From Candidatus Obscuribacterales bacterium (GTDB lineage: Bacteria; Cyanobacteriota; Vampirovibrionia; Obscuribacterales; Obscuribacteraceae): 39,102 bases of DNA. The stretch covers positions 1-39,102 of the forward strand of contig JAKFUT010000174.1 of NCBI GenBank assembly GCA_021732565.1, written 5' to 3'. This document shows, one piece after another, positions 26,638 through 35,602 of the stretch. Numbering within the stretch: position 1 is the first letter of the stretch; every line of letters begins with the position of its first letter. Position numbers and translations under genes: made by a program. The notes under the pieces were generated by a model that saw only the letters and a program-made list of their open reading frames with translations, was not told where the DNA came from and ran no database searches.

Positions 26638-26898
26638 ATGACTAAGGAGTCCGATAACGAGACGAGCCATCCCGATCCCAGCACCTTACTGGGTCAGATT
26701 CTCGTTGAGCTTGGTTATATAACCATTTACCAGCTCGACGAAGCGCTTCGAATTCAGCGCGAACAAGATGATGCAGGGAAAGAGCACCTCCAGCTCGGAC
26801 AGATCGTTCTGGAACTCGGTTATTGCGGACCCAATCAATTAATCCGAGCCATTCAAGTGCAAGCCGAGTACAGAAAACGAGCCGCAGCCAAAGGTTAG
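26638..26898 (+). CDS. Stand-alone MshEN-like (type II/IV secretion ATPase N-domain) protein
   Basis: The protein has only 86 residues and is built of two repeats of a pattern known from the N-terminal domain of GspE/PilB/MshE ATPases: LLGQILVELGYITIYQLDEAL and LQLGQIVLELGYCGPNQLIRA. In MshE this domain binds cyclic di-GMP; here there is no ATPase attached. The start at 26638 has AGGATAGA upstream. It begins 22 bases after the SRP RNA terminator and lies 221 bases before the sensor-kinase-like gene. It may be a small second-messenger or protein-binding adaptor; this is inference from the fold. Confidence 0.8.
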   Translation: MTKESDNETSHPDPSTLLGQILVELGYITIYQLDEALRIQREQDDAGKEHLQLGQIVLELGYCGPNQLIRAIQVQAEYRKRAAAKG

Positions 26899-27119
26899 GG
26901 CTTCGGTCCAAATCCGGGACAGCCCCGAATGTCGTAAATGGTCTGCGCTTCGTTTCGTAGAGCATTACTTTCGTATCGTCCACCTTTAATACGTAAGCAG
27001 CCGCACGCTAATCAAAATTGGCAGAAGTATAAGAAGCATTTCCCATACAGCCGCCAAAGTTATAAACTTCTATTAGGTTATGTCGGTGCGGGCATATCCT
27101 TCCGAGGAGTATTTGTTCG

Positions 27120-29438
27120 TTGGGACTCGGCGCAAAGCTAAACGCTGCCTTCATCATCGTAATTCTTGCCATGGCATTAGCGCAGGGCGGGTATAGTTTT
27201 TTCGCCAATTGTATTGAAGTGCGCAACCAGGCCAAGCGGCTGACGGAAGCGGCGCTTATTGCTGTCCGTACTGAAATCAAGCGTTTACAGGAAAAGAATG
27301 GCTTGTTGGCGGAGGAGCTGGCAAAAGACCCTGCGTTCAAAGCAGCGGTGGAGGCCAGAGACAGAGCATCGGTGGCCCGCCAGATTAAAGGTTTTTGCGA
27401 GCGAAAGGCTTTCCCGGGCTATATCACTGTGGTTACCAGTGAGGGTGTGCTTTACAGCTCGGATACTCCGACACACGGAGTAGAGCCCCCGGAACCAATT
27501 TCAGGAGCAATCTTTAAGACCATACTGGCAACCGGTCAAATTCCCCAGCCGGGCGATCCTAACATCTATCCCGGGTGGATCGCGCCGCAGTCAAGCACCC
27601 ATGCTCTGGGCCTTGTGAACTTTGCGCCAATTGGCAAAGTGGGCGCCGTTGCCTGCGGCATACAAATCGGCGCCGAAGTGGTCATCGGCATGGAGAAGAA
27701 GATCGAGCTCTCCAGTGATGTAAGGGAATTGAGTCGGGGCTTCGATATGGCTTTTTACTCCCCCCAAGACAGCAACATCCTGGCCATTACCCCCAGCCTT
27801 CACGCTGCCAAAACGCGCTACCTTCAGGGGCTGGCTAGAGAACGTTATGCGCCGGAGAAAGAAGCGGACGGACGGTACTGGCGAGCGCAACAGTATCCGA
27901 ATCCTTCCAACACCAACCTTGAAATCGGCAGATTTTATGTCGCCGTTCCTATACCTGACGTCTGGGGAAAGTTTCTGGTAACGCTGGGGCAGATTGGAGT
28001 CGGTGCCGGCATCGGCGTCGTCATTGCGTTACTTTTCACTGCCGGTGTGGCCACCAGGTTCAATTCGTCTCTTCGTTTCCTGAAGCAGAGAGCCAAGGAC
28101 CTTGCAGCCAATAAACAGGAATTGCGTTCTCTAGCAGACCTTGACGGAGAATGGGTTGAACTTGGCGAAATGATGGATACGGCTGTATCGGCACCGAGGG
28201 CTACCGTGCAGACTTTGAAGCACCAGCTCGTTAATAAAGATGAAGAGATTATGGAGAAACAGCGGCAGGTCGACTCCATTAATCAACAACTGGAATCGGT
28301 AAACCGGCAGATCACCAACTACAATCGCCAGGCAGCCGACGTCAACAATCAAATAAATTCCGCAAATCATCAAGCTGTCGTGGTGCAGCAAAAATTAGCA
28401 TCGGTGCTTCAAGTTTCCACGGAAGGGTACTTGATGCTCGATCCATTTGGCAGCGTGTTGAGTGCAAATCCTGTATTTCTCAACTGGACGGGTGCAAATG
28501 AGCGTGAGCTGAACGGCAGACTCTGCTTTGATCTGGTGCGCAAACCAGGTGATCCCCGCGACAACGGCTCACAGTTGACCAGACCCCAATCTCCGCATGA
28601 TTTGATCAATTACTTCTACCCCGAAGGGGTTGTATTCCACCGGTATAACGAAAAAGCAGTTGAAGTGCTGATTCACCTTCAACCGGTAGTTACTGACGAT
28701 GGCATGATTCAGGGATACATCATGGTTATGCGCGACAAATCCGTGCATAGCGAAATGGCCCGACTGCGATCAGAAATTGTTCATATGTTGAGCGATGCTA
28801 TTCGCGGACCGCTTTCTTCCGGTGAATCGAAATGGGCAACTGTAATGGGCAACCAGATGCAGGGGCTGAATCCGGCAGTATCGCAGGCACTGGTAGATCT
28901 GCAAAAGTCGTGGCGGCAGATGCTCGGTGTAGTTGACAGCTACCTCATGATGTACGGCGGTTACGTGCCGGCTGAAGTGGTTCAGCGCGAACAGGTCGCC
29001 ATAACAAAACTGATTGGTGAATGCCTGGAGCACGTAGCAGCGCTGGCAAAGCAACACCAGATAACATTGGATTACAAGACTGTCACTGGTCTTCCCACCA
29101 CCGCGATCAACAGAGACATTGTCAGAGACATTATTGTGCAATTGCTTGAGAAAATGATTTCTGTCACCGCTCCTGGTGGCAGAGTACGAGCCGAAACCAC
29201 AGTGAAGGGCAAAGAGATCCGCTTGATCGTATCGAGTTCCGGTCCAGCAGTACATCCCACCGAAATCGAAGATATGTTTCTCGGATTTATCGACGGTAAA
29301 CACAGCGAAGACACATATCAAGCGCGATTATCGATGTACCTGGCCCGAAACAATGCAGAACGGCTTGGCGGCAAAGTATGGGCTGAAGCTGAGGCAGGAA
29401 GAGGGACCGCGATCTTTCTGACCCTTCCCGTGCATTAG
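27120..29438 (+). CDS. Histidine-kinase-like membrane sensor with degenerate catalytic sites
   Basis: Domain order: a first membrane helix (about 8-28), a large extracytoplasmic sensor region (30-285, dCACHE-like by layout), a second membrane helix (about 290-315), an Asn/Gln-rich coiled coil (365-430), a PAS domain (VLQVSTEGYLMLDPFGSVLSA), then a dimerisation helix and an ATPase-like fold. The H-box, normally SHELRTPL, reads SDAIRGPL: the phospho-acceptor His is Asp559. The N-box Asn is Lys (LLEKMI, about 678), DxGxG reads SSGPAV (about 706) and the GLGL lid is gone. It should not autophosphorylate. The start is a TTG at 27120 behind GAGGAG. It may act as a regulatory sensor partner; no response regulator is next to it. 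Confidence 0.88.
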   Translation: MGLGAKLNAAFIIVILAMALAQGGYSFFANCIEVRNQAKRLTEAALIAVRTEIKRLQEKNGLLAEELAKDPAFKAAVEARDRASVARQIKGFCERKAFPGYITVVTSEGVLYSSDTPTHGVEPPEPISGAIFKTILATGQIPQPGDPNIYPGWIAPQSSTHALGLVNFAPIGKVGAVACGIQIGAEVVIGMEKKIELSSDVRELSRGFDMAFYSPQDSNILAITPSLHAAKTRYLQGLARERYAPEKEADGRYWRAQQYPNPSNTNLEIGRFYVAVPIPDVWGKFLVTLGQIGVGAGIGVVIALLFTAGVATRFNSSLRFLKQRAKDLAANKQELRSLADLDGEWVELGEMMDTAVSAPRATVQTLKHQLVNKDEEIMEKQRQVDSINQQLESVNRQITNYNRQAADVNNQINSANHQAVVVQQKLASVLQVSTEGYLMLDPFGSVLSANPVFLNWTGANERELNGRLCFDLVRKPGDPRDNGSQLTRPQSPHDLINYFYPEGVVFHRYNEKAVEVLIHLQPVVTDDGMIQGYIMVMRDKSVHSEMARLRSEIVHMLSDAIRGPLSSGESKWATVMGNQMQGLNPAVSQALVDLQKSWRQMLGVVDSYLMMYGGYVPAEVVQREQVAITKLIGECLEHVAALAKQHQITLDYKTVTGLPTTAINRDIVRDIIVQLLEKMISVTAPGGRVRAETTVKGKEIRLIVSSSGPAVHPTEIEDMFLGFIDGKHSEDTYQARLSMYLARNNAERLGGKVWAEAEAGRGTAIFLTLPVH

Positions 29439-29460
29439 CGATAGGAGCCGCAAGTTCATA

Positions 29461-30897
29461 ATGAAGTCAGTGAAGCGGTTCTGTATAGGCGGCAGGCTGT
29501 GTCCCGGAACGAGCCCTGGAGTACGCCCTGCACTTTCCTCTTCTTCAATTCGGCGTAACAGTTTCAATCTAACCGCTCTTGCTTTGGCCATCACGGGATT
29601 GAGTGGATGCACCGCATTATCTCCAGCACAACAATATCTGGACTCAGGCACGAAGTATCTAGATAAAGGCTGGAACGATAAGGCCTTAATAGAATACGAA
29701 TCAGCATTGCGAATCAATCCGAAACTACCGGAGGCTCTTTCCGGCCATGCAATGGCTCTGGGTCGACTTGGTAAAGTTGACGAAGCGACAGCAGAGTTCG
29801 ACAGGGCCATTGAAGCAAAGCCGAACGATCCGCAGTTCCACCTTGAGAAAGGAAGCTTCTTTTCGTCCATCGGGGAGGACAAAAAAGCGATCGATTGTTT
29901 TGATCAGGCGTTGAAATTGAACCCTAACATGTCGCAAGCTTTCGCCAATCGTGCTGCGGCTTATTACCATCAGGAACAGTTCGAGAAGTGCATAGAAGAT
30001 TGCAACAGAGCCATTCGCCTCAAGCCGGACGAGTGGATGGCTATAGTAAATCGGGGCAACTGCTACTTCGCCAAAGGTGACATTAAGACTGCGCTGGAGG
30101 ACTATAACGAAGCCCTGCGCCTCAAACCGAACGATCCGAAAATCATGGTGAATGTCGCCAATGCGTATTTTAAATTAAACAAATTCCAAGAGTCCATCGA
30201 TATCTGCAACCAGGCCATCGCACTCGACACCACTTACATTGAAGCACTGCTTAGCAGGGGCGCAGCGTACGCTCAAAGCGGGCGATTTCAGGAGTCCGTC
30301 GCAGACAGTGACAGTGTAATTAAGTTGTATCCACGGTCTGCCAAAGCTTATCTGAATAGAGCAAACGCTGCATATTTTAACGGCGACTTCAGAAGCGCCG
30401 CAACAGATTTTACCACCGCCATGAAACTAGACGCCCAAGATACTCGCCCTTTGATTGTCCGTGCATTCTGCCAGATAGCGTTGCATAAGCCATCCTCCGC
30501 TGTAGATGATTTTTCGCGATGGCTGAAGCTAACTAACTGGCAAAACCAGGATACTCCTTATGTATGCGGGTTACGATACATTGCACAACGGCTCAACCAT
30601 GAGGCTGAGGCTAGCGATGTTCTAAGGGTAGCTATGGAAAAGATACCATCGGCCATTTTTCAGACTCAGGTGCTTCGAGTCTTGCGTGGTACCATCAGCG
30701 ATAAGAAAATTTTGCCGCTTATTGATCAAGAATCAACCCGAGATATTACATGGACCAGATGCATCCTCGGTCTTCATTACAAGGAACAGGGAAAAAAGAA
30801 GCAAGCCGAAGAACAGTTCCGCTTGCTCCAGGAAAAAGGAAACAAAGCCGAGCAGATATACAAACTGGGGGAGTACACTGCGTCTGAGCTCAAGTAA
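29461..30897 (+). CDS. TPR lipoprotein
   Basis: The protein has 478 residues. A long basic leader is followed by a hydrophobic stretch ending in LSGC (about residues 47-50), a lipobox, so it is probably lipid-anchored. At least eight TPR units follow (for example KALIEYESALRINPKLPEA, AIDCFDQALKLNPNMSQA, ALEDYNEALRLKPNDPKI), a typical protein-binding superhelix. The unusually long leader could mean the true start is a later codon, but no ATG stands between the first and the hydrophobic stretch. AGGAG lies 14 bases before the ATG. It starts a plus-strand run that includes a HIT protein and a kinase. Confidence 0.87.
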   Translation: MKSVKRFCIGGRLCPGTSPGVRPALSSSSIRRNSFNLTALALAITGLSGCTALSPAQQYLDSGTKYLDKGWNDKALIEYESALRINPKLPEALSGHAMALGRLGKVDEATAEFDRAIEAKPNDPQFHLEKGSFFSSIGEDKKAIDCFDQALKLNPNMSQAFANRAAAYYHQEQFEKCIEDCNRAIRLKPDEWMAIVNRGNCYFAKGDIKTALEDYNEALRLKPNDPKIMVNVANAYFKLNKFQESIDICNQAIALDTTYIEALLSRGAAYAQSGRFQESVADSDSVIKLYPRSAKAYLNRANAAYFNGDFRSAATDFTTAMKLDAQDTRPLIVRAFCQIALHKPSSAVDDFSRWLKLTNWQNQDTPYVCGLRYIAQRLNHEAEASDVLRVAMEKIPSAIFQTQVLRVLRGTISDKKILPLIDQESTRDITWTRCILGLHYKEQGKKKQAEEQFRLLQEKGNKAEQIYKLGEYTASELK

Positions 30898-30949
30898 AAG
30901 CCAATGCAAAACCCGGACAATACCTTCGTGAGAAGCAAGGGAAAGTGCC

Positions 30950-31408
30950 ATGCCGCAAGAAATCACCTGCAAGATCTGTCTGAATGCTCAGCGCGAAGAG
31001 CCAGATGAATATGTGGTGTATGAAGATGCTTTTTGGCGAGTGCGCCACAGTCGCGAAACAAACATTGCCGGATACCTGGTGATTGAATCACGAAGGCATT
31101 ACCTCGATTTTTCCGAGGCCAACGATGATGAATGTCAGACCTACGGGTTTGTGCTCAAAGGTGTAACCGAGGCAATCAGACAGGTCACAGATTGCTCCCG
31201 TGTTTATTCTTTTAGCCTTGCTGAAATGGTTCCGCACTTTCATCTTCATTTGATACCGCGTACGAATTATCTACCTCCGGCATATCGCGGAAGAGGAATC
31301 ATGTCGTATCCCATAGTACCGGCCGCAGATGAGAATGTAGTTGCACTGATTTGCCAGCGTGTAAGACGCACACTGAGAACCACTGCAACAGCGGGTAAAT
31401 GCCCGTAG
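30950..31408 (+). CDS. HIT-family protein (nucleotide hydrolase/transferase fold)
   Basis: The 152-residue protein has the histidine triad signature HFHLHLIPR (HxHxHxxx, about residues 97-105), the mark of HIT proteins, which hydrolyse or transfer nucleoside phosphates such as AMP-lysine or dinucleoside polyphosphates. The N-terminal CKIC may bind zinc, as in other HIT proteins. NIAGYLVIESRRHYLDFSE matches the conserved strand-helix before the active site. The start at 30950 has GGGAAAG upstream. It lies 52 bases behind the TPR lipoprotein, in the same direction. Confidence 0.92.
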   Translation: MPQEITCKICLNAQREEPDEYVVYEDAFWRVRHSRETNIAGYLVIESRRHYLDFSEANDDECQTYGFVLKGVTEAIRQVTDCSRVYSFSLAEMVPHFHLHLIPRTNYLPPAYRGRGIMSYPIVPAADENVVALICQRVRRTLRTTATAGKCP

Positions 31409-31571
31409 ATCGGTATTGAATCAGGGCGCGGTGCAGTTTAGCCTTCAAATGGCCCGTGATCGAGAACCCGATACCATGCCTGGTGGCGAAGTTGAAAAAC
31501 GCACTTGCCAAGGAGGTTTGACGCGCTGGCCGACCGGGGTAAGTAGTCTGCAGAAAAGAAGGAGCGCCTGC

Positions 31572-31913
31572 ATGACTAGCAACAAAGGACTGATCGCACT
31601 ATCACTGTTTGCTTTGTTGACAGGCTCCACCAGGTCGGCACAGGCAGAAGGCGACCAATGGCAGTCGCATTACGCCAGGGCCGAACAAGCACACGCGAGA
31701 CACGATCTCTTCGGCGCAAGGCACGAGTTTCTCAGGGCTCTAAAACAAGCGGAAGATTGCCAGCAGGCACCAATGCTCGCAACCAAATTAGAAACTCTGG
31801 CAATTACATATCAATCGCGTCAGCAACAGGCGGAGGCAGAACAGCTAATCAAGCTTGCCCGCAAGTTGCGTGCGAAGCTCGACATAGCCTCCACCGACTG
31901 TATGCCACACTAG
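31572..31913 (+). CDS. Small secreted TPR-like protein
   Basis: The protein has 113 residues. A signal peptide (SNKGLIALSLFALLTGSTRSAQA) is followed by two or three amphipathic helices with a TPR-like pattern (YARAEQAHARHDLFGARHEFLRAL, LETLAITYQSRQQQAEAEQLI). The start at 31572 is behind AAGGAG. The stop comes three bases before the kinase ATG, so the two are very likely translated together. It may be a periplasmic partner of the kinase; no function is known. Confidence 0.75.
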   Translation: MTSNKGLIALSLFALLTGSTRSAQAEGDQWQSHYARAEQAHARHDLFGARHEFLRALKQAEDCQQAPMLATKLETLAITYQSRQQQAEAEQLIKLARKLRAKLDIASTDCMPH

Positions 31914-31916
31914 CAA

Positions 31917-33938
31917 ATGAGCGCTTTCGCGCCTGGTGCAGTTATCGACGAACGCTATGTCGTCATCGAGCTGATCGGTGAAGGTGGCATGGGGAGCGTT
32001 GTTAAGGCGCGCGAAATTGGTCTTGAACGTGTGGTAGCAATTAAGATTCTCCACGAATTAAGTATTGGTGATGTTGAAGCGCGGGCGCGGTTTCAACGCG
32101 AAGCGCACGTTCTATCAAATCTGAAACACCCGGGAATAGTCTCCTTCTACCGCTTCGGGAGCTGGCAGAGCCACTTCTACATCGCAATGGAGTACCTGGA
32201 AGGACGCACTCTTCGAAATATCATTTCAACCGAGGGGCTTTCTACTTCCGAGAGTATTTTAATAGCGCTGCAAATTTGCGACGCGGTGCAGAGCGCGCAT
32301 TGCCAAAATGTTTTTCATCGCGATCTCAAACCTGACAATGTCATCGTTACGATTGAAGAGGAAATGTTCAAAGTCAAGCTTGTGGATTTCGGACTTGCCC
32401 GCGCAGCTGCCTTTTCCGATCAGAAGCTAACCGAAACCGGACTCCTCATCGGTAGCGCTCCTTACATGAGTCCGGAACAGTGTACCCGAGGTAAGGCCGA
32501 TCACAGGAGTGATATTTACTCCCTGGGATGCATTTTGTTTGAGATGCTATCCGGTGTCCCGCCGTATACGGCGGAGAACCCTATAGCGTTGATCTTCAAG
32601 CACGCCAATGAACCGCTGCCGAAGTTGGTGCCAATCAATAGGTCCACGAGCCTGCCGACGGGCATCGAAAGTGTTGTCGATAAAGCGCTAGAGAAGCTTC
32701 CGGAGAGGCGTTATCAGTCGATGCAGGAATTGGCCGCAGACCTTGTGGCTGTGCAACAGGGAGTACTTGCACCGATCAAAATTCAAGGACCACGGCCGCC
32801 AGCGGTGAACACCGTTCCTTTTACTATTTTGCTGACGGGTCTCTTATTGATTGTCTTATGCAGCTTCGGAATTGGATTATTCAGAACTCCGCCAGTTACC
32901 AAGAACAGCCTGGCGATTGAAGCAACTAGCGCAGTGAGGGTAGATCGTCATTCTCGGCGATCTCCGGAAGGCATAATTCGCGAGGCATCGGAGCTGGCCG
33001 TCCAGGCGACGGCGTCAGTGTCCCAGCGAAAACAGCGCCTTGAAGAAGCAGAACAGTTGCTCAACTCCGTCATTGAACAATGGAAAGACAAAGCCCCGCC
33101 TGATGCTGAACTGTCCCAGGTGTATGCCTTGCGAGCAAACATAAATACCGACAGACTGGAATGGTCGCCAAATAAGTTAGAGGATTTGCCGCAAATCGAA
33201 AAGGACTGCCTTGCGTCAATTGCCTACTCCACAAATAGAGACGGCAAGACCTACAGATCCGGAGTCATGGGATACAGGCAGCTGGCAAACGCCGAAGTAG
33301 CGGCGGGTCGAAAGAAAGACGCAGAGAAACATTATCGACAAGCAGTACGCATATACCGGGATCAGAAGCTGATACCACCACCAAGTTTTCAATTGTTGGC
33401 CGGGGCCACCATGCCAGGGTTCAACCCCAGAGACGACTTGTGGTGTGCGGGGCAAGCCGAAATACTGGCGGCACAAAGAGGAGATCGCTCAGCACCACCG
33501 CGGCTCAAGTCATTAATTCAGAAATGGTATGGAGAGACTGGAGAATTTTCTGTCGACCTTATGCTGACAGCAGCCGGGCTTGCCGAAGCATATTTGCACA
33601 ACGGAATGATGAAAGAGCGAAGAGAATTACTAGACCGGGTCGACAAAAACGTGACCGAACATCCAAGCCAAGTACCAAGAATCACTGCTGATTGTTATCA
33701 GATTTTAGCTGAAATGAGTCTGGCTGATGGAAGATTGGCGATTGCGCAGCGGCAACTGGTAATGGCTGTCAAAACATACGAAAATGCGTTTCGCACGCTG
33801 AAATCATCCAGGAGTTTACTTAAAACGCTAAAGAGGCTGCAATTTCGCTACGGTCCTGAAAACAAGAAGGAAGTTGCCGAACTTGCAAACCTGATCAAAA
33901 AAGTGGAGGCAAGGCAGACTGATACCCCCGGGGAGTAA
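31917..33938 (+). CDS. PknB-like Ser/Thr kinase with membrane helix and TPR-like extracytoplasmic part
   Basis: The 673-residue protein has a complete Hanks-type kinase domain at residues about 13-280: IGEGGMGSVVKA (glycine loop), VVAIKIL (lysine), FHRDLKPDNVIV, VDFGLARA, SAPYMSPEQC and SDIYSLGCILFEMLSG, all intact. A single membrane helix (FTILLTGLLLIVLCSFGIGLF, about 299-320) follows, and the remaining 350 residues outside the membrane show TPR-like helices (EAEQLLNSVIEQWKD, AEKHYRQAVRIYRDQ). It is the only kinase in the window with all standard motifs. It starts 3 bases after the small secreted TPR-like gene. Confidence 0.95.
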   Translation: MSAFAPGAVIDERYVVIELIGEGGMGSVVKAREIGLERVVAIKILHELSIGDVEARARFQREAHVLSNLKHPGIVSFYRFGSWQSHFYIAMEYLEGRTLRNIISTEGLSTSESILIALQICDAVQSAHCQNVFHRDLKPDNVIVTIEEEMFKVKLVDFGLARAAAFSDQKLTETGLLIGSAPYMSPEQCTRGKADHRSDIYSLGCILFEMLSGVPPYTAENPIALIFKHANEPLPKLVPINRSTSLPTGIESVVDKALEKLPERRYQSMQELAADLVAVQQGVLAPIKIQGPRPPAVNTVPFTILLTGLLLIVLCSFGIGLFRTPPVTKNSLAIEATSAVRVDRHSRRSPEGIIREASELAVQATASVSQRKQRLEEAEQLLNSVIEQWKDKAPPDAELSQVYALRANINTDRLEWSPNKLEDLPQIEKDCLASIAYSTNRDGKTYRSGVMGYRQLANAEVAAGRKKDAEKHYRQAVRIYRDQKLIPPPSFQLLAGATMPGFNPRDDLWCAGQAEILAAQRGDRSAPPRLKSLIQKWYGETGEFSVDLMLTAAGLAEAYLHNGMMKERRELLDRVDKNVTEHPSQVPRITADCYQILAEMSLADGRLAIAQRQLVMAVKTYENAFRTLKSSRSLLKTLKRLQFRYGPENKKEVAELANLIKKVEARQTDTPGE

Positions 33939-33995
33939 GAAGCAAACGAGTGGACTATGAGGTCCCGGGGTTTGTACTTCACTTGGCCTACGATT

Positions 33996-34853
33996 TTACT
34001 TGCCGACTTCAGCGTTATAGCGAGCTCTGTCTGCAGCAGATTGGGCACGATTAGCGGCATTTCTTGCCTGGGCTGCATAATCACGAGCAAGAGAAGTACC
34101 ATTGGCCGATGCGCTATAAGCTCGATCAGCTGCACCTCTGGCTGCGCTGGCAGCATACTGAGCCTCAGATGCGGCAGAGCGCCGCTGGTTTCGATCCGAT
34201 CCATAACTGGCACGGCTAGCGGCGCTTTCCGCGCGAGAAGCCTGGTTTAGAGCCTCTTGAAGCTGTGACTGCGCATTTCCCGCAGCTCGAGGGTCCTTTC
34301 CGTCGCTGCCACTCCCCCCGGAGCCCCCGCCACCAATGATGTAGCGCAAAATATCTCGACGTGTCAGGTTGGCAAAGGGGTTGGGGTTAACTGCCCCCTG
34401 CGACGGCAGGTGCGCGAATGGTCCCGCGGATTGCATCGGGCCAACTTGTGGAGACGGATACTGAGAATATCCATAGGGACTGTTTGGGGCAGACTGAGTC
34501 TGCCAGTTACCCGGATTAAATTGTCCATCGGAATTTTGCGGAAACTGATTTTGATATTGGGGATACGACGAAGGTTGCACTGGATAGGGAGAACCAATTG
34601 CCGGTCCGGACGGGTAGGTCGCTGGATATGGAGACGCTTGCGAATAAGGAGAGGTCTGCGGGTAAGACGATGCTTGCGGATAGGGAGATTGGGGATAACC
34701 TGAAGGCGGGGGATAGGAGCCTTGCGGCGGATCAATGCTATTGAGCATGTTCTCCATATCCTGCCCTGGTATCTGCGCAAGAACACCGTGGCACAGCAGT
34801 ACTCCGCAACAGGCAAAACAAAACGCCAGAACCATGCTTGGAAGGTTGCGCAC
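33996..34853 (-). CDS. Secreted Pro/Tyr/Ser/Gln-rich protein with Ala-rich helical tail
   Basis: The protein has 285 residues from a GTG start at 34853 behind GGGAG. A signal peptide (LPSMVLAFCFACCGVLLCHG) ends near VLAQ. Residues about 45-130 are a repetitive PxSYPQ-type stretch, as in wall- or matrix-associated proteins, encoded by short repeats around 34583-34718. A Gly-rich segment (GGGGSGGSGSDG) follows, then an Ala/Arg-rich region likely to be one long helix (AASAARGAADRAYSA, ARNAANRAQSAADRA). It is probably a structural or surface protein; no family is recognised. It is convergent with the kinase gene (57 bases between stops). Confidence 0.75.
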   Translation of the reverse strand: MRNLPSMVLAFCFACCGVLLCHGVLAQIPGQDMENMLNSIDPPQGSYPPPSGYPQSPYPQASSYPQTSPYSQASPYPATYPSGPAIGSPYPVQPSSYPQYQNQFPQNSDGQFNPGNWQTQSAPNSPYGYSQYPSPQVGPMQSAGPFAHLPSQGAVNPNPFANLTRRDILRYIIGGGGSGGSGSDGKDPRAAGNAQSQLQEALNQASRAESAASRASYGSDRNQRRSAASEAQYAASAARGAADRAYSASANGTSLARDYAAQARNAANRAQSAADRARYNAEVGK

Positions 34854-35081
34854 AAATAACTCCCGCAGTGAACAGTGGACCGACCCTGACCCGGGTTGTG
34901 ATCGCCTCTACTTTATTACCCTCTCGTTACAACAGCTAAGCATCTACCGGTGATCTTATATTGGGCTGTTATTCATCCCGTTTTTCCTGTTGTTGAATAA
35001 AGACATTGTTTGGATTTAGCGAGTGGCCCGCTGAACCGCGATAATTTAGCGATTCGTTGGCAGTACATGTGCGGGAAGAAA

Positions 35082-35447
35082 ATGACAACAGAAGTTGAAG
35101 ACCTGAACAAAGTAGTAAATCGCAAAATCTCCGCAGCCAGTAGCAGCCTTACTAAGCTAGTCATAGTATTTGATGACGGAGAGGGTTTGGAACTCGAGGC
35201 CTACGGCGCAACGCCGGCTATTAGTGCAACCATTCGCCCTGCTCAGGAGCTTCAGCAGCAAACTGAAGCGGTGTGCCAGGTGGATTGGAGCTGGATTATC
35301 TCCTCAGTGATCCAATCGATTACCGTACGTCCCGCTTGCGTGGTGTTTCACCTGCAACCTGGCGGAGAACTATCAATAGACGCCCGCTTGTGGCAAGGGT
35401 CCGCCTTTCTGTCATTCATGCCATGGCGCCCGGCAAAGAAGCAATAA
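35082..35447 (+). CDS. Unknown small protein
   Basis: The protein has 121 residues from the ATG at 35082, behind GGGAAGAA. There is no signal peptide or membrane helix. It has natural composition and appears to be mainly sheet (LTKLVIVFDDGEGLELEAYG, VRPACVVFHLQPGGELSIDARL). I recognise no family. It is divergent from the Pro-rich gene and convergent with the long TPR gene. Confidence 0.5.
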   Translation: MTTEVEDLNKVVNRKISAASSSLTKLVIVFDDGEGLELEAYGATPAISATIRPAQELQQQTEAVCQVDWSWIISSVIQSITVRPACVVFHLQPGGELSIDARLWQGSAFLSFMPWRPAKKQ

Positions 35448-35458
35448 GAACCACGAAA

Positions 35459-35492
35459 CCCGAGTGTACTAAACTTGTGGAGTTCACTCGGG
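35459..35492. terminator. Hairpin between convergent genes
   Basis: CCCGAGTG (35459-35466) pairs with CACTCGGG (35485-35492), and ACT/AGT inside can extend the stem across one T-T mismatch. It lies between two converging genes. There is no clear T-run on either side, so factor-independent termination is uncertain. Confidence 0.4.
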
Positions 35493-35602
35493 AATGTGGA
35501 CGCAATCTCGTTGTGGTACGAGGACTGCATTAAAGACGGATGATCAGTGCGCCAGATGCTGGACCACAGCGAGTCAGAATCCGGCTTCTGGCGCAGGCGA
35601 TA

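Noticed and set aside
34583-34718. Short repeats considered as a CRISPR array
   Set aside because: They are in-frame codon repeats of a Pro/Tyr/Ser/Gln-rich protein, without constant repeats and unique spacers.
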